A DNA stretch of 41,846 bases from the NCBI GenBank assembly GCA_020832085.1, contig JAFIFJ010000097.1, positions 1-41,846 of the forward strand, written 5' to 3'. The notes beneath the pieces are model-generated. The model saw only the letters and a program-made list of their open reading frames with translations. It made no database searches and was not told the origin of the DNA. The stretch is from Gammaproteobacteria bacterium (lineage in GTDB: Bacteria > Pseudomonadota > Gammaproteobacteria > Pseudomonadales > Azotimanducaceae). This document shows positions 24,645-32,415 of this stretch, piece by piece. The position numbers were made by a program, and so were the translations under genes. The stretch's first letter is position 1; each line of letters opens with the position of its first letter.

Positions 24645-25694
24645 ATGTTGGCCAAAGGTACTGTGAGCTCGACATTGGAAGGTATTGCGCAGCGGTTGGT
24701 TCGCAGCGCCCTGTTCGCGCGTGGCTATGGCGTCAAACGCCTCTCGAAGGATGAGCGGCGCTTCATGATGACGAGCTACGATGGCAACGGATATCTGCCC
24801 GAGAACGCCGTGCAGGAACTGCGCCTGGACCATCCGCGCCTGAGGCAGCTGCGCGAGGACTACCGGGCGCTCGACCTGCCGGTGTGTCGACACACAGTAT
24901 GGGACGACGACAGGCTGAAAGCGGATCTTACGTTGCCATGGTTCCGCGGCGACAACGCCTATGTTTGGCAGTTCCGGCAGATGCGCAGCGAAGTTCGGAT
25001 CAAGCAATACTTGGCGCTGAAACACGTGGAGTCCAGGGATCGGCTGGGTCTGCTTGCCCGGCTTGAAGAGGACGGAGCTTTCGGGTGCTGGACTTTCCAG
25101 TACGGCAATCGCCCGCAGGTCAGCCGCGACCTGATCGAATCGATCAACGAGATCAACTTCCTCGACCGGCACCTCGATATTTCCGGACAGCGTGATTTCA
25201 AGATGCTCGACATCGGGGCCGGTTATGGGCGGCTCGCCTATCGAATGTGTTCAGCATTGGATAACGTTGTCCGTTACGACTGCGTCGATGCAGTGGCCGA
25301 GTCTACTTTTCTCTGCGAGTACTATCTGAAGTTCCGTGGTGTAGATGATCGCGCATCAGCGATACCGTTGAATGAGCTCTCGAGATTGGCCGCGCCTGGA
25401 GAATATGATCTGGCGGTCAACATCCACAGCTTTTCGGAATGCACCCTGGAGGCGGTGCGTTGGTGGATGAGGAAACTCAGTGAGCTGGCGGTGAAGTATC
25501 TGCTCATCGTGCCCAATGACCCCGAAGAGCTTCTTACCTCGGAAGCGGACCGGTCGAAAAAGGATTTTTCGGCGGCGGTGGAAGAGGCCGGCTACGAACT
25601 GATCGTCAAAGCGCCGGTGTACGACGATGAAGAGTTGCTCGACCTTCTCCGTGTCTACGATCACTTCTTTCTCTACAGACTGCGAGACGCCTGA
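24645..25694 (+). CDS. Putative sugar O-methyltransferase
   Basis: This is a 349-residue class I SAM-dependent methyltransferase. The SAM-binding loop is MLDIGAGYGRLAYR (about 187-200), followed by an acidic residue in YDCVDAVAES. Length and layout, with a long N-terminal helical region before the Rossmann domain, match the putative sugar O-methyltransferase family found in polysaccharide clusters. I chose the ATG at 24645: AGGACAGGAG (24631-24640) is an excellent ribosome binding site just before it. The glycosyltransferase upstream ends 156 bases earlier. It probably modifies a cell-surface sugar, but this is inferred from family and neighbourhood. Confidence 0.8.
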   Translation: MLAKGTVSSTLEGIAQRLVRSALFARGYGVKRLSKDERRFMMTSYDGNGYLPENAVQELRLDHPRLRQLREDYRALDLPVCRHTVWDDDRLKADLTLPWFRGDNAYVWQFRQMRSEVRIKQYLALKHVESRDRLGLLARLEEDGAFGCWTFQYGNRPQVSRDLIESINEINFLDRHLDISGQRDFKMLDIGAGYGRLAYRMCSALDNVVRYDCVDAVAESTFLCEYYLKFRGVDDRASAIPLNELSRLAAPGEYDLAVNIHSFSECTLEAVRWWMRKLSELAVKYLLIVPNDPEELLTSEADRSKKDFSAAVEEAGYELIVKAPVYDDEELLDLLRVYDHFFLYRLRDA

Positions 25695-25724
25695 AGCACG
25701 GAGGCTGACGGCACGCCTGAACCC

Positions 25725-26876
25725 CTACGGCAATACACCGCCGGTCTCGATCTCGTAGATCGCCCGCAGCAGCGTTCGCCATTGCTCGTACTGCTCCTCC
25801 ACCGAGCCGGTCAGGCCATGCACCCGCTCACTCAGCTCGAGGATGGCCGGGGCGGTCTCGCTGACGAAACCCGAGGCGAGCCCGACGAATTCCTGCTCGA
25901 AGATCTTCGCCCACTTGTAGCGGTTGTAGGCGCTGCGCAGGGCGCCGAAGCTGTCGTTGCCGTAGGCGCTGTTGCGCGTGGTTTGCCGGGCCTGCTCTGC
26001 TGAAGTGATCTGGTCGTTGGAGTAGTGCCGCCAGAGGTCGTAGAGGGTCTTGACGTCCAGGTACAGGGCTTCGTAGTAGCTGTCCACCGTGTCGATGAAG
26101 GTGTGGTGGCGTTCGAGCATGGCCTGGATTCGCGCCAGCATGGGATCGTTGTCGGCAGGCAGACGCTCCAGTTCCAGGTAGCCCTGGGCATCGGTGGCCA
26201 GCATGCCGCCAAAGGCTTCCGGCGACAGGTCGCGGGCGTGCTTCATGGCTGAGATGCGGCGCAGTTCCCGCAGCGCCTGGGGTGTCAGACTCATCTTCGC
26301 CAGCAGCAGGTCATTGGCGATCTGGGAATGAAGATCCTGAAACGGATCCTTCATGGCCTCGTTGGCCTGGCCCTGGTCGCCAGGCAAGACGTCCGGGTAG
26401 TGGATGGCGTGTGCGCGCCCGGTGTAGGTGTCGTCGAGCCACTGCCGGCCGCTGCTGTCGACGGCGCGCACCTCGAGAGTGAGATGGGCGCCGTCGGAAT
26501 CGATGATCGTGCCCTCGATCAGCAGGTCCACGGAGGGATCGTCCTGGGGCAGGACCCGCACTACGCCCCACTGGTTGGATTCGACCAGGGTATTGCGCAG
26601 AACCACCGGCAGGTAGTGGGTTTCGAGTTCGCGGATGCGGGCGAAGGTGCCTTCGTTCACCGGCACCCCGAGCCGGTTGGCCGAGCGGCTGTCGAAGACG
26701 CGAACGCCGAGATCGAGCTGCAGATCTTCCGGTGGCGGGGATGGCGCGATGATCAGGGCGACGGGTCCCACCGGGCTCGGGCCGGCTTCCGGCTTCACCG
26801 GCGCCTGAGTGCAGGCCACCATCCCCAGGACAAGCAGCAACGACAGGGCGGCCCTGGCGTGGAGGCGGCCTCTCAA
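25725..26876 (-). CDS. Lipoprotein of unknown function
   Basis: This is a 383-residue predicted lipoprotein. A basic N-terminus and hydrophobic stretch end in the lipobox VLGMVACTQ, so Cys22 should be lipidated. A proline-rich linker follows, then an N-terminal domain (about 45-165) that includes DLGVRVFDS and LLIEGTIIDSDGAHLTLEVRAVDSSGRQW. The C-terminal half is helical and rich in Tyr and Trp. The start is a TTG at 26876 whose TTGA overlaps the stop of the upstream gene; AGAGGT lies seven bases before it. The tight overlap implies a functional pair with that gene. I do not recognise the family well enough to name a role. Confidence 0.78.
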   Translation of the reverse strand: MRGRLHARAALSLLLVLGMVACTQAPVKPEAGPSPVGPVALIIAPSPPPEDLQLDLGVRVFDSRSANRLGVPVNEGTFARIRELETHYLPVVLRNTLVESNQWGVVRVLPQDDPSVDLLIEGTIIDSDGAHLTLEVRAVDSSGRQWLDDTYTGRAHAIHYPDVLPGDQGQANEAMKDPFQDLHSQIANDLLLAKMSLTPQALRELRRISAMKHARDLSPEAFGGMLATDAQGYLELERLPADNDPMLARIQAMLERHHTFIDTVDSYYEALYLDVKTLYDLWRHYSNDQITSAEQARQTTRNSAYGNDSFGALRSAYNRYKWAKIFEQEFVGLASGFVSETAPAILELSERVHGLTGSVEEQYEQWRTLLRAIYEIETGGVLP

Positions 26877-27643
26877 CGGGGCACCTCTGCACCCGGGTCT
26901 TCCGTGCTGCAGACCTGTCCCCGGCTGAGGGTCTGCACGCAGCGGAAGGACGCGGTCGACTTGTCATAGCGCTGGTAGAACTGCCTGAGGGCAAAGGGCG
27001 GCGCATCCCGGCTCGACACCCGGGTCAGCACGCTCATGGCGTCGCCGCCGGGGTCGAGGCTGAAGCGATGCTCGATGGTGACGCCTTCGGGCAGTACGAC
27101 TTCGAACAGCAGCTGCTGGCGCTCCCAGGCGCAGGACTCCCGGCCATGAACGCTGTCGAAGGTCTCCTGGCGATCCGTGATCGTGCTGCAGATCAGGGGG
27201 GCGTCGCCGGCGCGCTCGATGCGCACCTGCTCCCGGGTCTGAACGATTTCGAAGGCGCCCTGACCGGTCACCATGTCGGCCAGCCGAGCCTTGGCCATGA
27301 CGCTGCGGGCCTGCCGCCTGGCATTGCCGAGCACCCAGGGCCCGCCGTCGCCCCGCTGGTGCCGCAGCAGCGCTTCCCGCTGCAGTTCATTGACGGTGCG
27401 GTACAGCTCGTCGTCCCAGCGATCACTGCGGGCATAGTCCTGCTCCCAGTGGCCGGTAAAGTTCGGACGCAGGATCGTGTTCTGCACCCGCTGGTCCTGT
27501 GCGGCCGGCGCGGCGGTTTCGCTGGCCGACGCCAGTGGAGCCAGGGCCAGGACCCAGAGCAGCCCGGCGCTCCCGATCAGGACGGCGGGTCGCTGCAGGA
27601 GTGGCCACGCCTGGCTTTGCCGATGAGGTGGTGTCCGCTTCAT
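26873..27643 (-). CDS. Exported protein of unknown function
   Basis: This 256-residue protein has a basic N-terminus and one hydrophobic segment (about 20-40, ending ASASETAAP), probably a signal peptide. The mature part begins with RPNFTGHWEQDYARSDRWDDELYR, which resembles the lipocalin-like starts of several periplasmic proteins, but I cannot assign a family. Four Cys residues in the C-terminal half (in LICSTITD, ESCAWER, FRCVQT and QVCST) suggest disulfides. It is the first gene of a pair, overlapping the lipoprotein gene by four bases (TTGA), so both probably act together at the envelope. Confidence 0.75.
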   Translation of the reverse strand: MKRTPPHRQSQAWPLLQRPAVLIGSAGLLWVLALAPLASASETAAPAAQDQRVQNTILRPNFTGHWEQDYARSDRWDDELYRTVNELQREALLRHQRGDGGPWVLGNARRQARSVMAKARLADMVTGQGAFEIVQTREQVRIERAGDAPLICSTITDRQETFDSVHGRESCAWERQQLLFEVVLPEGVTIEHRFSLDPGGDAMSVLTRVSSRDAPPFALRQFYQRYDKSTASFRCVQTLSRGQVCSTEDPGAEVPR

Positions 27644-27905
27644 GGGTGGTCACGGGTCCGAGGTGCGTCAGGTCGCAGCGAGCGAAACAGGCGGATGGCA
27701 GCCGTCATTCCTGGACTGACCCAGTGCAGAAGGAGTGCCGTGGTAATGGGACCATACCGTCAGTGCGGAGTTCATACACCCGCTGATCACACATCGGAGC
27801 TGCGGCGCAGGGCTTTTGCGCCTACCATTCGCGCCTCGTTGGAATCCATCATGCCTGCTTGCGAGGACCTCCGGTGAACATGGCTCTCCGTCAGCGATCT
27901 GTCTT

Positions 27906-29132
27906 TTGAGTACCCAGGTCGCACCGAACCGCCCGCTGGCCTGGTATCTGGCCAGTTCCGCCTTCTTCCTGATTCCCGGCGGCATCCAGATGGTGATGTT
28001 CCCCTGGCTGGTGGCGGTCTACCTGCAGGAGACGCCAGCGCGGGTGGGCATGGCCCAGATGGCCACCCAGTTGCCCATCGTGCTGCTCATCCTCTGGGGC
28101 GGGCTGATCGGCGATCGCGTCGACCAGCGCCGGCTGCTGATCGTGCTGCAGTGCGGGCTGGTGATTCCCCCGCTGGTGATGGCGGCGCTGGTGAGTGCGG
28201 ATCTGGTGGTCTATCAGGTCATGATCATTTGGGCGCTGATTGGCGGAACCTTCGTCGCCTTCACCCAGCCGGCCCGGGACGCCTTGCTGACCCGCGTGGC
28301 GGGCAGCGACATCCAGCGCGTCGTCACCAAGGCCGTCGGCGTTCAGTTCGGCGTGCAGATCATCGGCTTTGCCATCGGTTCCACGGCGGTGTTCTTCGGT
28401 GCGGCACCGGTACTCGTCGTTCAAGGCGCCCTGATGGGCGTCGCCGTCCTGGCCACCATGCGCATCCCCGTGCTGCCGCCGGCGCCGGCGCGGGTACGCG
28501 CCTCCGCATTGCGTGAAATCGCCGAAGGACTGGCCCTGGTCTGGCGCTCGGAGATCATTCTGCCCGCGGTACTCATGACCTTTGCCGTCGGCGTGTTCTT
28601 CGCCGGGACCTACCTCGTGGTGCTGCCGCTCATGGTTCGCGACATCTATCAGGGCAGTGCTGGCGGCATTGCCCTGGTGTTTGCCGCGAACATGCTCGGT
28701 ACCTGCACCACCATCTTCTTCCTCATGCGCCGCGGCGGCTTCGAGCGTCCGGGGCGGGCGCTCATTCTGGGCAGTCTGGTCAGTGTCTTCGTCCTTGCTC
28801 TGCTGGCGCTGGAGTTGCCGGAGTGGGGGTTCTACGCGGTGGTCTACCTCTGGGGCATGTGCGGTGGCGTGAACATGACCATGTCCCGGTCTATCGTCCA
28901 GGAGGCGTCCCCGGACACCCATCGCGCCCGGGTGCTGTCGGTGTACTCCCTGGGCATGATGGGTGGCATTCCCATCGGCTCGGTGCTGCTCGGCTTTTGT
29001 GTGGGCCTCATCGGCGCGCGGCTGGCAGTGCTGGTCCCGGTGGCGGGCATGTTCTGCGCGGCGCTGCTGCTGCTGCTCGGGAGCCGCCTCTGGCACGTCC
29101 GCCGCGGCAGCCTGGCTCCAGTCGAAGCCTGA
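27906..29132 (+). CDS. MFS transporter (EntS-like exporter family)
   Basis: This is a 408-residue major facilitator superfamily protein with about 12 hydrophobic helices. The loop 2-3 signature is visible (GGLIGDRVDQRRLL). It resembles the EntS/MFS_3 group of exporters. The start is uncertain. A TTG at 27906 gives the natural-looking N-terminus STQVAPNRPLAWYLASSAFF but lacks a clear ribosome binding site. The frame is open back to a TTG at 27816, which would add 30 unlikely residues. A nine-codon frame (ATG 27880 to TGA 27909) ends over the TTG, so coupled initiation is possible. The substrate is unknown. The last 30 bases recur in decayed form at 30351-30380. Confidence 0.85.
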   Translation: MSTQVAPNRPLAWYLASSAFFLIPGGIQMVMFPWLVAVYLQETPARVGMAQMATQLPIVLLILWGGLIGDRVDQRRLLIVLQCGLVIPPLVMAALVSADLVVYQVMIIWALIGGTFVAFTQPARDALLTRVAGSDIQRVVTKAVGVQFGVQIIGFAIGSTAVFFGAAPVLVVQGALMGVAVLATMRIPVLPPAPARVRASALREIAEGLALVWRSEIILPAVLMTFAVGVFFAGTYLVVLPLMVRDIYQGSAGGIALVFAANMLGTCTTIFFLMRRGGFERPGRALILGSLVSVFVLALLALELPEWGFYAVVYLWGMCGGVNMTMSRSIVQEASPDTHRARVLSVYSLGMMGGIPIGSVLLGFCVGLIGARLAVLVPVAGMFCAALLLLLGSRLWHVRRGSLAPVEA

Positions 29133-29234
29133 GAAGCCTGAAGAGTGCGGCGGCAGCGGGCAGGCTTGCCGCGGCGTGAGCCTGGGCGGTCACTTCGGGC
29201 CGACGAGTGAGCATGGCCCGCTACAGGGCTTCGC

Positions 29235-30212
29235 TCAGCTGTTGTATGAATCCAGCGATGCAGAGAAATGCGCCACGGTTCGTTTGAGCCCCTCTTCCAG
29301 CGGGACCTTCGGAGCCCAGCCAAGCTCGCGCTGCGCCAGCCCGATGTCGGGGCAGCGCTGCATCGGGTCGTCCTCTGGCAGGGGATGAAACGACAGCTTC
29401 GACGTCGACGCGGTCAGCGTGATCACCTGTTCTGCCAACTCGCGAATGGTGAACTCCACCGGATTGCCCAGGTTCACCGGGCCAGTGAAGCCCTCCGGGC
29501 TGTCCATCAGGGCCAGCATGCCGTCGATGAGGTCATCCACGTAGCAGAATGAACGCGTCTGGCTGCCGTCGCCGTAGAGGGTGATGTCCTCGCCGCGCAA
29601 GGCCTGGATGATGAAGTTCGACACTACCCGGCCGTCGTTGGGGTGCATGCGTGGCCCGTAGGTGTTGAAGATCCGCGCCACCTTGATGTCCAGACCCATT
29701 TGGCGGTGGTAGTCGAAGAACAGCGTTTCAGCGCAGCGCTTGCCCTCGTCATAGCAGGACCGGGGACCGATCGGGTTGACGTGACCCCAGTAGTCCTCGC
29801 GCTGGGGGTGCACGGTGGGGTCCCCGTACACCTCCGAGGTGGACGCCTGAAAGATGCGACAGCCCAGTCGTTTCGCCAGGCCCAGCATGTTGATCGCCCC
29901 GTGCACCGATGTCTTGGTGGTCTGCACCGGATCATGCTGGTAGTGGATCGGCGCCGCAGGACAAGCCAGGTTGAAGATCTCGTCCGTCTCTACATACAGC
30001 GGGAAGGTGACATCGTGGCGCAGGAATTCGAACTGCGGGTGGCTGTGCAGATGTTCGATGTTGCGCTTGGTGCCCGTGAAGAGGTTGTCGACGCAGAGGA
30101 CCTCGTGCCCGAGCGCGAGCAGCCGGTCGATGAGATGTGAGCCGAGAAAGCCTGCGCCACCGGTGACGAGGATGCGCTTGCGGGAGTCGTAAAGACGGCG
30201 GCCGGACACCAT
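29235..30212 (-). CDS. UDP-glucuronate decarboxylase (UDP-xylose synthase)
   Basis: This is a 325-residue extended short-chain dehydrogenase that converts UDP-glucuronate to UDP-xylose using tightly bound NAD. Visible motifs are [11 protein letters not shown] (17-27), the catalytic Y154-x3-K158 in [32 protein letters not shown] and the C-terminal [12 protein letters not shown], all typical of UXS. The length fits soluble bacterial UXS. GAGG lies before the ATG. It supplies UDP-xylose for glycan synthesis, consistent with the glycosyltransferase, O-methyltransferase and pyruvyl transferase genes elsewhere in the window. It lies convergent to the MFS gene. Confidence in the enzyme class is high. 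Confidence 0.93.
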   Translation of the reverse strand: MVSGRRLYDSRKRILVTGGAGFLGSHLIDRLLALGHEVLCVDNLFTGTKRNIEHLHSHPQFEFLRHDVTFPLYVETDEIFNLACPAAPIHYQHDPVQTTKTSVHGAINMLGLAKRLGCRIFQASTSEVYGDPTVHPQREDYWGHVNPIGPRSCYDEGKRCAETLFFDYHRQMGLDIKVARIFNTYGPRMHPNDGRVVSNFIIQALRGEDITLYGDGSQTRSFCYVDDLIDGMLALMDSPEGFTGPVNLGNPVEFTIRELAEQVITLTASTSKLSFHPLPEDDPMQRCPDIGLAQRELGWAPKVPLEEGLKRTVAHFSASLDSYNS

Positions 30213-30350
30213 GAAACCTCAGTCAGTTCGTAGGACATCGCCACGGATCATGATGCGGTGAAACGCTTGCGGATCAAAGCGTCAAAGCGGCGTCCACGCT
30301 ACGGCAGGTCGTACATTCCGATCGATTCGATTCGACTGGGCAGTCAACTG

Positions 30351-30380
30351 TTGCACGTCCGTCGCGGCAGCCTTGCACCT
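30351..30380 (+). repeat. Decayed copy of the MFS gene's 3' end
   Basis: These 30 bases match 29091-29120, the end of the MFS gene, at 25 positions. The match includes a 21-base stretch around CACGTCCG-CGCGGCAGCCT with one difference. In the plus frame both read HVRRGSLAP. The two copies are in direct orientation and bracket the UDP-glucuronate decarboxylase gene. It may be a remnant of a duplicated transporter or a mark of an insertion. Confidence 0.45.
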
Positions 30381-30389
30381 GCTTCGCGG

Positions 30390-31280
30390 CTAAGGCAGCA
30401 GCCAGGCCAGCAGCAGCGGCAGCGTGATGAAGGACAGCAGCGTCGAGATCACCACGATGCTGGCCACCTCCCGCGCGGCCCGGCCATGCTGCAGAGCCAG
30501 CATGTAGTTCAAGACCGCCGCCGGCATCGCCGCCTGCAGGATCACCACACTTTTCGCGACCCCCTCCAGCGAGAACAGCGACGCCACCAGCAAGCCCGCC
30601 AGAGCGCCGCCGAGGAGTCTCAGGATCGACAGATACAGGGCATGGCCCATGCCGTGGACGCGGATGCTGGCCAGCGACACGCCCAGGGTGATCAGCATCA
30701 GGGGAATGGTCATGCCGCCGAGCAGGGAAAAGGTGTTGGCCGTCCACCGCGGTAGCGATATGCCGGTGAGGTGCAGCGTGATGGCCAGCAGCGCCGCCCA
30801 GACCACCGGCGTGCGCAGCACCTGACTGATCTGACTCCAGCCGGCGCTGATCACGACCCCGACCGTGAAATGCATCAGGGTCATGGCCACATAGAAGGCC
30901 AGGGCCAGCGCCAGGCCGGTGTCCCCGAACGCGAACAGGGCGACGGGCAAACCCATGTTGCCGCAGTTCGGGAACAGCATCGGCGGCAGAAACGACGCCC
31001 GATCGAGACCGATGCCGCGCAGCAGGAGGCTGAAGGCCAGCGCCGTAATCGCGACCACCGTGATCGCAGCAGCCCCGGTCTGCAGCAGCAGCGCCGATGG
31101 AATCTCCACCTGATCCAGGGTGGCCAGGATCAGGCAGGGCGTGCCGATCCACATCACCATGCGCCGGACGAAATCGCCTGGAAACTCCAGGGGGCTGCGT
31201 GCCCAGCCGTAGCCCACCGCGGCGCAGATCGCGATGGGTGAAACAACGGCGAAGAGTTCGGCCAGCAGCGGCAGGTTCAT
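30390..31280 (-). CDS. AEC-family (auxin efflux carrier-like) transporter
   Basis: This is a 296-residue inner-membrane protein of the AEC/BART family, with about ten hydrophobic helices in two five-helix halves. The family-typical PNCGNMGLPVALFAFGDTGLALA motif, with its conserved Asn-Gly pattern in the middle, is clear. The C-terminal half carries MPAAVLNYMLALQHGR, the second conserved region. Bacterial members export or import malate, malonate or other small organic acids; the substrate here cannot be predicted. It lies 51 bases downstream of the SDR gene on the same strand and may be co-transcribed with it. Confidence 0.88.
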   Translation of the reverse strand: MNLPLLAELFAVVSPIAICAAVGYGWARSPLEFPGDFVRRMVMWIGTPCLILATLDQVEIPSALLLQTGAAAITVVAITALAFSLLLRGIGLDRASFLPPMLFPNCGNMGLPVALFAFGDTGLALALAFYVAMTLMHFTVGVVISAGWSQISQVLRTPVVWAALLAITLHLTGISLPRWTANTFSLLGGMTIPLMLITLGVSLASIRVHGMGHALYLSILRLLGGALAGLLVASLFSLEGVAKSVVILQAAMPAAVLNYMLALQHGRAAREVASIVVISTLLSFITLPLLLAWLLP

Positions 31281-31331
31281 GCCGCCGGCCTCCGTCTCCA
31301 GCCCGCAGAAAGGGAGAACTCTGCCATCGGG

Positions 31332-32198
31332 TCAGCGCTTGCGCAGCTCGGGCGCGGCACCAGTGCTGCCCTTGGTGATGCCTGAGTAGCGCGAATTGCG
31401 CCCGGAAGTCTTCGGAAACTTGCGCGACAGTTCCGGTCCCGCGGCCGTGAGCCCCCCGTCGATGATGATCTTTTCGCCGGTGACGAAGCGGGCGTCGTCA
31501 CTGGCGAGAAACAGCGCCACTCCGGCGATGTGATCGCCGTTGCCGCACTCCGGCCAGGGCTGAGCCGTGGTGAAGCGTTCCTGCAGGGCCTCCACCGGGC
31601 CGCCGGCCGAGGCCAGCGGCGTGGCGATGAACCCGGGGCAGATGGCATTGACGCGAATGTGATCCGGGGCAAGTTCCACCGCGGCACCCATGGTCATGTT
31701 GATCACGGCCGCCTTGGCTGCCGAGTAGGCCAGCGGACCCGCGTCGCCGGACAGCCCGGCGATGGACGCGGTATTGATGATCGCTCCACCTCGTCCCTGA
31801 CTGCGCATCACGCGGGCGGCGTGCTTGATGCCGAGGAACACGCCCCGGGCCAGCACGCCGAAGGTGTAGTCCCAGTCCTCGACGGTGGTCTCCGTCAGCG
31901 GTCCGATGGCGCCGCCGACGCCGGCGTTGTTGAAGACCACGTCGAGCCCACCGAAGGATTCGAGCGCGCAGTGCACCATGGCTTCGATGTCGGCTTCTTC
32001 GGCGACGTCGGTGCGCACGAAGCGGACCCGTTCGCCGTGCCCCCGCGCGCTTGCTTCGGCGACGGTGTCCGCGCCGGTGGCCCCGTTGAAATCGGCGATG
32101 ACGACTTTCGCGCCCTCGTCCAGAAAACGCAGCACGGTGGCCCTGCCCATGCCGCTGGCGCCGCCGGTAATGACCGCCACCCGATCCTTCAGTCGCAT
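31332..32198 (-). CDS. Short-chain dehydrogenase/reductase
   Basis: This is a 288-residue classical SDR using NAD(P)H. The cofactor loop TGGASGMG (11-18), FNNAG (89-93), catalytic S145 and the pair Y158-SAA-K162 are intact. PEC... and the C-terminal IIDGGLTA are typical. An extra tail of about 30 basic and polar residues (from LSRKFPKTSGRNSRYSG onward) extends beyond the usual end. I chose the ATG at 32198, with AGGGGAG before it; the longer upstream frame runs into the divergent promoter region. D36 after the second strand (VVIADF) suggests NAD preference. The gene is divergent from the Baeyer-Villiger-type monooxygenase and may supply its ketone substrate from an alcohol. Confidence 0.9.
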   Translation of the reverse strand: MRLKDRVAVITGGASGMGRATVLRFLDEGAKVVIADFNGATGADTVAEASARGHGERVRFVRTDVAEEADIEAMVHCALESFGGLDVVFNNAGVGGAIGPLTETTVEDWDYTFGVLARGVFLGIKHAARVMRSQGRGGAIINTASIAGLSGDAGPLAYSAAKAAVINMTMGAAVELAPDHIRVNAICPGFIATPLASAGGPVEALQERFTTAQPWPECGNGDHIAGVALFLASDDARFVTGEKIIIDGGLTAAGPELSRKFPKTSGRNSRYSGITKGSTGAAPELRKR

Positions 32199-32415
32199 GC
32201 CGTCCGCTCCCCTGTTGCGATGAGCCTGCCAGCATAGGCAGTCCTGGGGGCGCTGACGAGGGTGGCAGAGGCAGCAGGCTGTCGAGGCCTCGCTGTGCCG
32301 GATGCGGCCGTGGTTTGCCCCGGCCGGCCGTTCGATTACAGTCGTCAGACTTCGAGCGGCCCGTATCGCGGTTCGTTCCAAGCGTCCGTGCACGCCAGCA
32401 GTCAGAGGGGAAGGC

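Noticed and set aside
27891-29096. A 401-codon open frame opposite the MFS gene
   Set aside because: Its product is rich in His, Gln and Asp with no hydrophobic segments or domain signature, the typical antisense image of a transmembrane protein gene.
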